From Pseudomonadota bacterium (GTDB taxonomy: Bacteria > Pseudomonadota > Alphaproteobacteria > Rhizobiales > Rhizobiaceae): a stretch of 14,302 nt of DNA. The translations under genes and the position numbers were made by a program. Below are positions 1 to 7,075 of this stretch, one piece after another; positions within the stretch are counted from its first letter, which is position 1, and each line of letters begins with the position of its first letter. Under the pieces are notes generated by a model that was not told the origin of the DNA, made no database searches, and saw nothing but the letters and a program-made list of their open reading frames with translations. The stretch lies in contig JAEWFU010000231.1 in assembly GCA_023388675.1 (NCBI GenBank), positions 1-14,302 on the forward strand. The letters are read 5' to 3'.

Positions 1-153
1 GAGGCCGACTATCACCTGCGCGTAGTCTGCGAGAACCTCGACGCCTATAACCGGTTCCTGGAAGGCTTCCTGTTCCGCCTGCCGGGCATCGCCAATGTCC
101 GCACCAATCTGGTGCTCAAGGACATCAAGCAGGAAACCGCGCTGCCTCTGTAG
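1..153 (+). CDS. Lrp/AsnC-family transcriptional regulator, C-terminal end (partial)
   Basis: Only the last 50 codons and the stop (TAG at 151-153) are inside the window; the gene begins upstream. The visible peptide starts EADYHLRV and continues through a Y-N-R-F-L stretch, LPGIANVRTN and LVLKDIKQETALPL. This matches the last strand and helix of the RAM effector-binding domain of Lrp/AsnC regulators: a 'DY.L' strand, then 'LPGV..T.T..VL...K....LPL' at the C-terminus. Proteins of this family are DNA-binding feast/famine regulators that usually sense amino acids. The DNA-binding half is not visible, so target and ligand cannot be assigned. Confidence 0.8.
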   Translation, partial: EADYHLRVVCENLDAYNRFLEGFLFRLPGIANVRTNLVLKDIKQETALPL

Positions 154-180
154 CCCGCCAGCGCGGGATAAGACATTTTT
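154..180 (+). terminator. Possible weak intrinsic terminator after the Lrp-family gene
   Basis: Directly after the stop codon, CCCGC (154-158) and GCGGG (163-167) form a 5-bp GC stem with a CAGC loop. A run of five T (176-180) follows about 8 bases after the stem. The short stem and distant T-tract make this a weak candidate. It separates the Lrp-family gene from the downstream diguanylate cyclase. Confidence 0.35.
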
Positions 181-230
181 CACCACGCGGCGAGCTTTCG
201 CGCGACCTATACACTTCGGCAGTCACCCGC

Positions 231-1406
231 ATGGTAGAAACGCAGAATTCTGTAGGGTGTGCAAAGTTGATCGACCGGGATTCACTTTTCATTGCCGCAG
301 GCCTCTGCGCTGCCGCGCTGGCTCTGCCCATGCTGAGCGTCTGGATTCACAATCGCTCCGACCGCTTTCTGGTCGGCTGGGCGGCGGGAATGCTGCTGCT
401 CGCGACCGGCGTCATCCTCTATTCCGTGCTGCCGCCCGACAACATGGCGATTGCTGCCACGGCCTTCACCATGGAAATCATCGGCTTCGTGATCGTGTTC
501 GTTGCCGCCAGGCAGTTCGCAGGCAGGGCAACCTCGTTCTTTCATGTGGCGCTGCTGTTGCTGACGGCCGTCCCTGTCGGTTTGCCGATCGCGCTCGGCT
601 TCGACGGATTCGGCATCATGATCTACAACTTCCTCGCAGGCGGATTTCTCGCCGCGAGCGCGGGGCATTACTGGACGACCCGTTCCGAAGCGCCCTCATC
701 GATGGCGCTCCTTTGCCTGCTCTACGTTCTGGCGGCCCTCTCCTTCTTCGCCTGTGGCGCCGTCCTCCTGCATCAGGCCGAATGGATCATGGGGCGCAGA
801 CCGGACAACTGGGCCGAACAGTTCAACGCCATCATGTGCATAATCGGCATAACCGGGGTTGGCGCGCTTTCGCTCGGCCTCAACCATGCGCGCGCGGCAC
901 GCCGGCACAGGCTGGAAGCGCGTACCGACATCCTCAGTGGCTTGCTCAACCGCCGTGCACTGTTCGACGCGATGACGGCACAGGACCTTGAGCCCGGACA
1001 TGCCGTGGTGGCTTTCGACCTTGATGACTTCAAGGCCATCAACGACCGCCACGGTCATGCGATTGGCGACGAAATCCTGCGCCGTTTCGCCGATGCACTG
1101 CGCATGAACCTGCGAGAGGGCGACCTGGCCGCCCGAATCGGCGGGGAGGAATTCGTCCTCGTATTGAAAGATTCGTCTTTCCTGCTTGCCACCAGCACGG
1201 CGGAGCGCGTTCGCGCGATCTTCGCCCAAAGCCGGGTCGAAACAACGAACGGCCTGATTTCAGGCACCGCCAGCGCCGGCGTCGCGCTTGTTCAGAACGA
1301 AAACGAAAGCTTCGAGGCCGTGCTCCACCGCGCAGACACGTCGCTCTACCGGGCCAAGGGCAGCGGCCGCGACAAGGTGGTGGCCGAACTTCAGGCGGTC
1401 GCCTGA
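231..1406 (+). CDS. Membrane-anchored GGDEF diguanylate cyclase
   Basis: The product (391 aa from the ATG at 231) is predicted to make cyclic di-GMP from two GTP. The N-terminal half has about seven hydrophobic segments (roughly residues 17-38, 46-67, 71-95, 103-123, 125-147, 155-181, 198-220), so it is an integral-membrane sensor of unknown signal. The GGDEF domain begins near residue 229 with D-I-L-S-G-L-L-N-R-R. It holds FDLDDFKAIND (262-272) and the active-site GGEEF (304-308). An RxxD inhibitory site (REGD, 295-298) lies exactly five residues before the active site, so both catalysis and product inhibition look intact. The C-terminus has the usual ADTSLYRAKGSGRDKV. The start is uncertain: the ATG at 231 has no clear ribosome site, whereas a TTG at 267 is preceded by AGGG at 254-257. 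The gene stands alone and is convergent with fpr, 13 bases apart. Confidence 0.9.
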   Translation: MVETQNSVGCAKLIDRDSLFIAAGLCAAALALPMLSVWIHNRSDRFLVGWAAGMLLLATGVILYSVLPPDNMAIAATAFTMEIIGFVIVFVAARQFAGRATSFFHVALLLLTAVPVGLPIALGFDGFGIMIYNFLAGGFLAASAGHYWTTRSEAPSSMALLCLLYVLAALSFFACGAVLLHQAEWIMGRRPDNWAEQFNAIMCIIGITGVGALSLGLNHARAARRHRLEARTDILSGLLNRRALFDAMTAQDLEPGHAVVAFDLDDFKAINDRHGHAIGDEILRRFADALRMNLREGDLAARIGGEEFVLVLKDSSFLLATSTAERVRAIFAQSRVETTNGLISGTASAGVALVQNENESFEAVLHRADTSLYRAKGSGRDKVVAELQAVA

Positions 1407-1419
1407 GGCCCGGACACAG

Positions 1420-2247
1420 TCAGCCGACGAAGGCGCGTTCGACCACGAATTCCGCAGGCTTGTTGTTGGCCCCTTCGGTGAGGCCGAACGTTTCGACGAG
1501 AGCCTTTACGTCGCGGATCATGTCCATCGAACCGCAGATCATCACGCGGTCGACAGCCGGATCGAAGGGCGGCACCTCAAGATCGGTGAAAAGCTGCCCA
1601 CTTTCGATCAGCGTGGTGATGCGGCCCATCTTGGGATGGTTTTCACGCGTCGTCGTAGCGTAGTGCGTGAAGCGACCAGCCGCCAGTTCGCCGATCAGTG
1701 GATCGTCGATGAGACCGCGGGCGAGGTCGTTGCCGTAAACGAGCTCGGCCACGTCGCGGCAGGTGTGGGTAAGCACGACCTGCTCGAATTTCTCGTAGGT
1801 CTCGGGGTCACGCATCAGGCTGGCGAAGGGCGCGATGCCGGTGCCCGTCGAGATCATCCACAACCGCTTGGCGGGCGTCAGCGCGTCGAGCACCAGCGTG
1901 CCCGTCGACTTCTGGCGCATCAGCACCGTGTCGCCGGGCTGGATCTTCTGCAGGTGCTGGGTCAGCGGACCGTCCGGAACCTTGATCGAGAAGAACTCGA
2001 TCTCCTCGTCCCAAGCCGGGCTGGCGATCGAATAGGCACGGAACACCGGCTTCTCGGCATTGGGCAGGCCAATCATCACGAATTCACCGGACCGGAATCG
2101 GAAGGCTTGCGGGCGTGTGATGCGGAACGAGAACAGCCGGTCGGTATAGTGGCGCACCGACACCACGCGCTCGGCATAGACACCGGCGGGAATGGGAAAC
2201 TCGATCGGGCGTGCGGTACCGACTTCCTGGCGCGCGGCTGTGTTCAT
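1420..2247 (-). CDS. fpr: Ferredoxin--NADP(+) reductase, bacterial subclass
   Basis: The 275-residue flavoprotein exchanges electrons between NADP(H) and ferredoxin or flavodoxin in the cytoplasm. The FAD-binding barrel covers roughly residues 20-120 and carries RAYSIAS (70-76). The NADP-binding domain follows with STGTGIAPFASL (133-144) and VMICGSMDM (235-243). The C-terminus is FVVERAFVG (267-275); an AFVG end is known from alphaproteobacterial enzymes such as that of Rhodobacter capsulatus, unlike the plastidic enzymes that end in tyrosine. Length is normal for the family. The ATG at 2245-2247 is preceded on the minus strand by AGGA-rich sequence, supporting this start. The gene is divergent from hyuA across a 176-bp region. 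It could supply reduced ferredoxin to oxidoreductases such as the reductase encoded further right, but that link is only a suggestion. Confidence 0.95.
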   Translation of the reverse strand: MNTAARQEVGTARPIEFPIPAGVYAERVVSVRHYTDRLFSFRITRPQAFRFRSGEFVMIGLPNAEKPVFRAYSIASPAWDEEIEFFSIKVPDGPLTQHLQKIQPGDTVLMRQKSTGTLVLDALTPAKRLWMISTGTGIAPFASLMRDPETYEKFEQVVLTHTCRDVAELVYGNDLARGLIDDPLIGELAAGRFTHYATTTRENHPKMGRITTLIESGQLFTDLEVPPFDPAVDRVMICGSMDMIRDVKALVETFGLTEGANNKPAEFVVERAFVG

Positions 2248-2313
2248 TCCTGTCGTCCTGCTGCTTGATATGGGGCCGGAGAAAAGCGATCACGGCGGTT
2301 GCAAGGTCTGTGC

Positions 2314-2341
2314 TTGCCAGTGAAGTTTATTAGTATACAAA
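2314..2341 (+). promoter_or_regulatory. Possible promoter for hyuA
   Basis: TTGCCA (2314-2319) and TACAAA (2336-2341) are separated by 16 bases and resemble -35 and -10 boxes reading toward hyuA. The -10-like box overlaps the palindrome at 2329-2342, as expected for repression. On the other strand TTGACG (2356 to 2351) could be a -35 box for fpr, but no well-spaced -10 box accompanies it. The assignment is by eye only. Confidence 0.3.
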
Positions 2342-2342
2342 T
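2329..2342. promoter_or_regulatory. Palindromic operator like those of GntR (FCD) regulators
   Basis: The sequence ATTAGTATACAAAT is a 14-bp palindrome with six of seven base pairs matching around GTATAC. It resembles the TTGTATACAA-type sites of FCD-class GntR regulators in alphaproteobacteria. It lies in an AT-rich island between the divergent fpr and hyuA genes, 81 bases before the hyuA start. No GntR gene is in the window, so a regulator would be encoded elsewhere. The palindrome is seen; the regulator class is inferred. Confidence 0.45.
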
Positions 2343-2423
2343 GAATATTACGTCAAGGCAGCACAGTAGGGCGGCGTTCCAAATTGCGCGTCTTCAGCAG
2401 ATTCTCTATCCCGGAATTGCGCC

Positions 2424-4487
2424 ATGATTGAGAAAGAAGCCGCAGCAGGCACGGTGGCAGGGATCGACGTCGGCGGAACCTTCACCGACCTGCTCCTGAT
2501 CGACGGCGCCGAGGACGGCAGGGTGCGCATTGCCAAGGTGCCCACCACTGTCGACAACCAGGCGTTCGGTGTGGTCGCGGCACTCGAGGCCACCGGCAAG
2601 ACCGTCTCCGACATAGACCTCATCGTCCACGGGACGACCACGACGACCAATGCGGTGCTGGAGCGGCGCCTCGCCAGAACCGGTATGATCACCACGGCCG
2701 GCTTCCGCGACGTGATCGAGCTTGGCCGACGCACCCGCCCGCAGCCCTACGGCATGACGGGCGTGTTCGTGCCGGTCATCCCGCGCGACTTGCGCCTGGA
2801 AGTTCCGGAGCGGGTGGAGGCGTCCGGCAATTTGCGCATTCCCCTCGACGAGCAAGCCGTGCGCGAAGCAGTCCAGCACCTGCTGGACGCTGGCTGCGAG
2901 TCCTTGGTGATCCATTTCCTTCATGCCTATGCCAATCCGGCGCATGAGCTGCGCGCAGCCGAAATCGCGCGCTCGATGTGGCCGAACGAACACGTTACGA
3001 CGGGTCATTCACTGCTGTCGGAGGCCCGCGAGTTCGAGCGTGGGGTGACCGCCGCCGTCAACGCCTCCGTGCAGCCGATCCTCAAGCGCTACATCGGCAG
3101 GCTTGCCGATGAACTGAACGCGCGGGGCTACGCGCGCGACTTCCTCGTCATGAACGGCAATGGCGGCATGATCTCGGCGCGTTTCGTCACCGAGGAGGCG
3201 GCAAAGACCGTCATGTCGGGGCCTGCCTCCGGCGTCATGGCCGCCGCCTATACGGCGCGCCGCGCCGGTTTCCCGCACGTCGTCACCTACGACATGGGCG
3301 GCACCTCCACCGACGTCGCGCTGATCCGCAACGCCCGGCCGGCGGTCTCCAACGAGATCGAGATCGAATATGCGATGCCGATCCATGTGCCGATGGTCGA
3401 TGTACATACGGTCGGCGCAGGCGGCGGCTCGATCGCACGGATCGACGACGCAGGTCTGATCCGCGTCGGGCCGGACAGCGCAGGCGCGACCCCTGGACCG
3501 ATCTGCTACGGTCGCGGCGGCAGGGAGCCGACCGTGTCGGATGCAAATCTCGTGCTCGGGCGACTGAACCCGAACCGGCTGCTGGCGGTCGACAATCCAG
3601 TTTCGGTCGAAACCGTCACGGACATCTTCGCCGAACGGATCGGTCGCAGGGCCGGCCTCGACGGCGTTGACGCCGCAGGCGCGGTGTTGAAACTCGGCAA
3701 CCTCAAAATGGCTGGCGCAATCCGCATGGTCTCGGTCGCCAAGGGGCACGACCCGCGCGACTTCGCGCTTTTCGCCTTTGGCGGCGCCGGACCGCTGCAC
3801 GCGGCAGCCCTCGCACGCGAACTCTCGATCCCGAAGGTGATCGTTCCGGCGCGCCCGGGCATCACCAATGCGCTCGGCTGCGTGGTGGCCGACCTGCGGC
3901 ACGACTTCGTCCGCACGGTGAACGTTCCCGTGGCCGAGATCGACGAAGCCGAACTTGCCGCCATTCTCGCCGCACAGGCTGACGAAGGCCGTGCATTGAT
4001 CGCCAAGGAGGCAGTGAAACCGCAGACGCTTCGCTTCGTCCATTCCGCCGACATGCAGTTCGTCGGCCAGACGCACCTCATCAACGTCGCGCTACCCGGC
4101 GGCGCGGTGTCGAAGGCCGAACTGCAGTCGCTGTTCGAGGCCGCCTATTTCGCCCGGTTCAAGGTGTCCTTGCCGGAAATCCGAGCCAACCTCGTCAACC
4201 TCAACACCTCGGTGATCGGCGAGCGCCGACAGATCGACCTGTCGCTGCTGATCGATCCCGCGGGCCGGATGGCGACGCTCGCCGAGGCACAAACGGGCAC
4301 GCGACCGGTCTGGTTCGATGGAAGCTGGATCGAGACCCCCGTCTACGCCCGCGAAAAGCTGCCGCTCAATGCCACGATCATGGGACCTGCGATCCTCGAA
4401 CAGCTCGATGCCACAACGGTTGTGGAACCCGGCGACCGCGTCACCCAGGACGCCGACGGCAACCTGATCATCGAGGTGGGACCTTAG
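2424..4487 (+). CDS. hyuA: HyuA: hydantoinase/oxoprolinase family, ATP-dependent A subunit
   Basis: The 687-residue protein is a full-length HyuA-type subunit. The family (N-methylhydantoinase A, 5-oxoprolinase N-half, caprolactamase alpha, acetone carboxylase beta) uses ATP to phosphorylate and open cyclic amides, or for carboxylation. The N-terminal domain (about 10-190) starts with the phosphate-binding GIDVGGTFTD (13-22) and has HGTTTTTNAVLER (69-81). The main hydantoinase A domain (about 205-490) has SGPASG (265-270), a second actin-like nucleotide motif YDMGGTSTDVAL (289-300), GAGGGSI (331-337) and FGGAGPLHA (452-460). A C-terminal domain ends at IIEVGP. There is no signal peptide, so it is cytoplasmic. 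The start at 2424 gives the usual short lead before the first motif, although the ribosome site is weak. Its partner hyuB follows after a 214-bp gap filled by a repeat. Substrate cannot be read from sequence; hydantoin-, lactam- or oxoproline-type rings are all possible. Confidence 0.9.
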   Translation: MIEKEAAAGTVAGIDVGGTFTDLLLIDGAEDGRVRIAKVPTTVDNQAFGVVAALEATGKTVSDIDLIVHGTTTTTNAVLERRLARTGMITTAGFRDVIELGRRTRPQPYGMTGVFVPVIPRDLRLEVPERVEASGNLRIPLDEQAVREAVQHLLDAGCESLVIHFLHAYANPAHELRAAEIARSMWPNEHVTTGHSLLSEAREFERGVTAAVNASVQPILKRYIGRLADELNARGYARDFLVMNGNGGMISARFVTEEAAKTVMSGPASGVMAAAYTARRAGFPHVVTYDMGGTSTDVALIRNARPAVSNEIEIEYAMPIHVPMVDVHTVGAGGGSIARIDDAGLIRVGPDSAGATPGPICYGRGGREPTVSDANLVLGRLNPNRLLAVDNPVSVETVTDIFAERIGRRAGLDGVDAAGAVLKLGNLKMAGAIRMVSVAKGHDPRDFALFAFGGAGPLHAAALARELSIPKVIVPARPGITNALGCVVADLRHDFVRTVNVPVAEIDEAELAAILAAQADEGRALIAKEAVKPQTLRFVHSADMQFVGQTHLINVALPGGAVSKAELQSLFEAAYFARFKVSLPEIRANLVNLNTSVIGERRQIDLSLLIDPAGRMATLAEAQTGTRPVWFDGSWIETPVYAREKLPLNATIMGPAILEQLDATTVVEPGDRVTQDADGNLIIEVGP

Positions 4488-4489
4488 CG

Positions 4490-4702
4490 ATGTCGACCTT
4501 TAACCACCCCCACTCCGACCCTTCGGGCCACCTCTCCCCCTGCCCGGGGGAGAGGAAAACCGGCCGCTATGCTGACGCCTTCCAGAATGCCGACGTCTTT
4601 CCAGCTTGGGTTCCTTTCCCCCGGGCAGGGGGAGAGGTGGCCCGAAAGGTCGGAGTGGGGGTGCTGGGCCGCACCGATGCAAGCACAGAAATGCGAAACT
4701 GA
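4490..4702 (+). other. Repeat-spanning linker open frame between hyuA and hyuB
   Basis: A 70-codon frame begins with ATG two bases after the hyuA stop and runs through the whole palindromic element. It ends in TGA at 4700-4702, overlapping the hyuB ATG as TGATG. A plausible ribosome site, GAGGTGGG, lies at 4473-4480. The peptide (MSTFNHPHSD...) is low-complexity repeat translation and is unlikely to be a functional protein. Translation of it could carry ribosomes across the element to hyuB. It may equally be chance, since GC-rich repeats often lack stop codons. Confidence 0.25.
4505..4663. repeat. 159-bp inverted-repeat element inserted between hyuA and hyuB
   Basis: The left arm (4505-4557) and right arm (4611-4663) are 53-base inverted copies with two mismatches, separated by a 53-base spacer. 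Each arm has an internal hairpin; in the left arm CCTCTCCCCC (4531-4540) pairs with GGGGGAGAGG (4546-4555). This is the architecture of two head-to-head REP-type palindromes, or of a small non-autonomous element. Similar CTCCCCC/GGGGGAG intergenic repeats are common in Mesorhizobium-like genomes. No transposase and no obvious target-site duplication were found. It lies inside the transcript and would form a long RNA hairpin able to affect hyuB expression or mRNA stability. Confidence 0.9.
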
Positions 4703-6408
4703 TGACAACCCTCGACGCCATCACGCTTTCGGTCATCGAGGCGGCGCTGCAGCAGGCCTGCGACGAGATGGATCTCGCCTTCTCGCGCTCGGCCTTTTCG
4801 CCGATCATCGCCGAGGCGAACGACCGATCCGACGGCATCTATGCGGCAGACGATGGATCGCTGATCGCGCAGGGCGTCGGTGGTCTGCCGGTGTTCGTCG
4901 GCGTCATGCAATATTCCACGCGGACCCTGATCGAGATGATCCGCGACGGCCGCTGTCTGCCGCCAGAGGAAGGCGACATCTACATCGTCAACGACCCCTA
5001 TCTCGGCGGCACCCACTTGATGGACGTGCGTTTCGCCATGCCGGTATGGCGAAACGGCGAGATTTTCTGCTGGCTGTCCAATACGGGCCATTGGCCCGAC
5101 ATAGGCGGTGCGGTGCCGGGCGGGTTTTCAGCTTCCGCAACGGCGGTCGAGCAGGAAGGCCTGCGCCTGCCGCCGGTCAAGCTATTCAAGAAAGGCACGC
5201 TCGACCCCGAGATCTACGCCATCATTACGTCCAACATCCGGATTGCCGAGCAGCGCATAGGCGACATCAGGGCGCAGGCCGCCGCTCTCCAGGTCGGCCA
5301 GTCGCGGCTGTTCGAAATCCTAGACCGTTACGGTGACGAAACGGTCACCCAGGCCATCGCCGAGCTGCGCCGCCGCGCTGCCGTGCAGATGCGCGCCAGG
5401 ATCGCAGCCATCGAAGACGGCGTCTACCACGGCCTCGCTTTCGTCGATTCCGACGGCGTCGTGGATCAACCGCTGGAGATCAGGCTCGCGGTCGAGAAGA
5501 AGGGCGACACGCTCACCTTCGACTTCGCCGGCTCCAGCCCGCCCTGCATCGGCCCGATGAACTCGGTGCTGGCGACGACGCATTCCTCCGTCTATCTGGC
5601 CATGCGCCACATCTTTCCCGATGTTCCGATCAGCGCCGGCGCGTTCGAGCCGCTGGTGATCCACCGTCCCGAAGGCACATTCCTCGACGCGCAGTACCCG
5701 CGGCCCGTGTCGGGCTGCGCAGCGGAAGTCTCGCAACGCATCGCGGAAGCGGTATTTTCCGCCATGGTGAAAGCACTGCCCGAGCAGGTGACGGCCGCAC
5801 CAGCAGGATCGAGCGGCAATTTTGGACTTGGCGGGTTCGACCCGGTACGCGGCCGCCCCTTCGTGCTCTACCAGCTCTCCGGCGGCGGCTATGGTGGCAA
5901 TGCCGACCATGACGGCCTCTCCAACGGCTGCTCGACCATCGGCATCTCCAAGTCGCCGCCGGTGGAGATCATGGAACAGTCCTACCCCATCCTCTACAAC
6001 CACTATCGGCTCCGGGAAGGCTCGGGCGGGGCGGGCAAGCATCGCGGCGGGCTGGGTCTGGACTACGAAATCGAGCTGCTGCGCGGCGACGCGCGTGCCT
6101 CCTTCGTCATGGATCACGGCCGCTACGGGCCACAGGGCGCGCTGGGTGGACAGGACGGCGCGGTCAACACGGTCACCGTCTATCGCGACGGGCAGGCGCA
6201 TGTGCCACAGCACCTTTCCAAGGAACAGGACATCCCGATGAAGGCGGGCGACCGCGTCCGGGTCGGCACACCCGGCGGCGGCGGCTATGGCCCTGCTTCG
6301 GAGCGCGATCGCGAGGCCGTGCTGCACGACGTACGGCTGGGCTACTACACCGCCGAACAGGCCGAACGCCTCTTCGGCATTGCCGAGGCCGACAAACGAT
6401 CCGCATAG
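4702..6408 (+). CDS. hyuB: HyuB: hydantoinase/oxoprolinase family B subunit
   Basis: The 568-residue protein is a complete hydantoinase B subunit and should form the enzyme together with HyuA; in this family the B subunit contributes the ring-hydrolysing part. Family signatures include IVNDPYLGGTHLMDV (95-109), TGHWPDIGG (128-136), RYGDETV (209-215), GSGGAGKHRGGLGL (440-453) and PGGGGYG (524-530). The start was placed at 4702 because MTTLDAITLSVIEAAL is the usual family beginning. An upstream in-frame ATG at 4606 would only add 32 residues translated from the repeat arm. No convincing ribosome site precedes 4702, but its ATG overlaps the TGA of the linker frame. The gene ends 16 bases before the convergent TetR gene, with no visible terminator. 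Confidence 0.92.
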   Translation: MTTLDAITLSVIEAALQQACDEMDLAFSRSAFSPIIAEANDRSDGIYAADDGSLIAQGVGGLPVFVGVMQYSTRTLIEMIRDGRCLPPEEGDIYIVNDPYLGGTHLMDVRFAMPVWRNGEIFCWLSNTGHWPDIGGAVPGGFSASATAVEQEGLRLPPVKLFKKGTLDPEIYAIITSNIRIAEQRIGDIRAQAAALQVGQSRLFEILDRYGDETVTQAIAELRRRAAVQMRARIAAIEDGVYHGLAFVDSDGVVDQPLEIRLAVEKKGDTLTFDFAGSSPPCIGPMNSVLATTHSSVYLAMRHIFPDVPISAGAFEPLVIHRPEGTFLDAQYPRPVSGCAAEVSQRIAEAVFSAMVKALPEQVTAAPAGSSGNFGLGGFDPVRGRPFVLYQLSGGGYGGNADHDGLSNGCSTIGISKSPPVEIMEQSYPILYNHYRLREGSGGAGKHRGGLGLDYEIELLRGDARASFVMDHGRYGPQGALGGQDGAVNTVTVYRDGQAHVPQHLSKEQDIPMKAGDRVRVGTPGGGGYGPASERDREAVLHDVRLGYYTAEQAERLFGIAEADKRSA

Positions 6409-6424
6409 GGCAAAGCAGGCACGG

Positions 6425-6982
6425 TCATTTCTCCACACTGCCCGACTTTGCCAGCGCCAGTATATCCTCGAACACCTCTTCCCATGCCTCACCGTCGAGA
6501 TCGATGAGGTTGAAGGACTTCAGGAAGAACACCCCTTCGCTGGCGAGAAAAGCGAGCCGCGCGTTGCGCGCTCGAGTGCTCGACAGGTCGAGCCCGTCCA
6601 GCCTGCTGTTGTACCATTCGCGGCTCTCGGCGACCTGATCCGGCTGCTGCAGCAGGGCGGTCATCATCACAGCGGATCGCGAGGCCTCGTCGTTGTCGCC
6701 CCGGCGCGACGCCTCTATATGCCCCAGGATCACCGTTTCCGGGTTCGAGTCCTCGCCGGCAAAGGCCATCACCTCCTCCTCGAAAGTATCGCCCCACCGC
6801 CGGATCATCGCGCGGATGAGGTTCTCCTTGGAGCCGAAGGCATATTGCACGCCGCCCTTGGTGATGCCGGCTTCCCTCGCAACGGCATCGATGGTCAGCC
6901 CGGCTGCGCCGGCGCGCATCACCACCGCTTCCGCCGCATCGAGCACCTTGTCGCGATCAATCGTCCTCGGCCGGCCTGCCAT
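6425..6982 (-). CDS. TetR-family transcriptional repressor
   Basis: The 185-residue protein begins MAGRPRTIDRDKVLDAAEAV and has the TetR helix-turn-helix at about residues 28-48 (LTIDAVAREAGITKGGVQYAFGSKENL). The rest is a helical ligand-binding domain of normal length. The start at 6982 is fixed by a good ribosome site on the minus strand (AGAGG, 6992-6988, five bases before the ATG); the frame stays open another 103 codons upstream, but that part crosses the promoter and the neighbouring gene. The gene is divergent from a DHA2-family exporter with a palindrome between them. It is therefore probably an autoregulated local repressor of that exporter, induced by the exported compound. The ligand is unknown. 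Confidence 0.93.
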   Translation of the reverse strand: MAGRPRTIDRDKVLDAAEAVVMRAGAAGLTIDAVAREAGITKGGVQYAFGSKENLIRAMIRRWGDTFEEEVMAFAGEDSNPETVILGHIEASRRGDNDEASRSAVMMTALLQQPDQVAESREWYNSRLDGLDLSSTRARNARLAFLASEGVFFLKSFNLIDLDGEAWEEVFEDILALAKSGSVEK

Positions 6983-7000
6983 TGTTACCTCTTTAATTTC

Positions 7001-7014
7001 AATACGAACGTATT
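7001..7014. promoter_or_regulatory. TetR-type palindromic operator between the repressor and exporter genes
   Basis: AATACG (7001-7006) and CGTATT (7009-7014) are perfect inverted half-sites around an AA centre. They lie 19 bases upstream of the tetR-like start on one strand and 62 bases upstream of the exporter start on the other. TACG..CGTA palindromes are typical of TetR sites in divergent repressor/efflux pairs. The surrounding stretch (6990-7020) is the most AT-rich in the region and probably contains both promoters, although individual -35/-10 boxes could not be fixed. Confidence 0.65.
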
Positions 7015-7075
7015 TATATAGGTCGCTCGATATGTCCAAACTGCCATTTGCGGCAGCAAGACCGAGGCCACACCG

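Noticed and set aside
1288..2268. 326-codon plus-strand open frame opposite fpr
   Set aside because: Complementary shadow of fpr, which has intact FAD and NADP motifs.
4505..4663. The inverted repeat as an insertion sequence or CRISPR
   Set aside because: No transposase frame, no target duplication, and only two inverted copies rather than direct repeats with spacers.
4606..4701. N-terminal extension of HyuB from an ATG at 4606
   Set aside because: The extra 32 residues are translated from the repeat arm and do not belong to the family; MTTLDAITLSVIEAAL at 4702 is the normal beginning.
6409..6424. Terminator between convergent hyuB and the TetR gene
   Set aside because: The 16-base gap holds no stem or T-tract.
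5320..6492. 390-codon open frame antisense to hyuB
   Set aside because: Mirror frame of a well-recognised gene, with no family motifs of its own.
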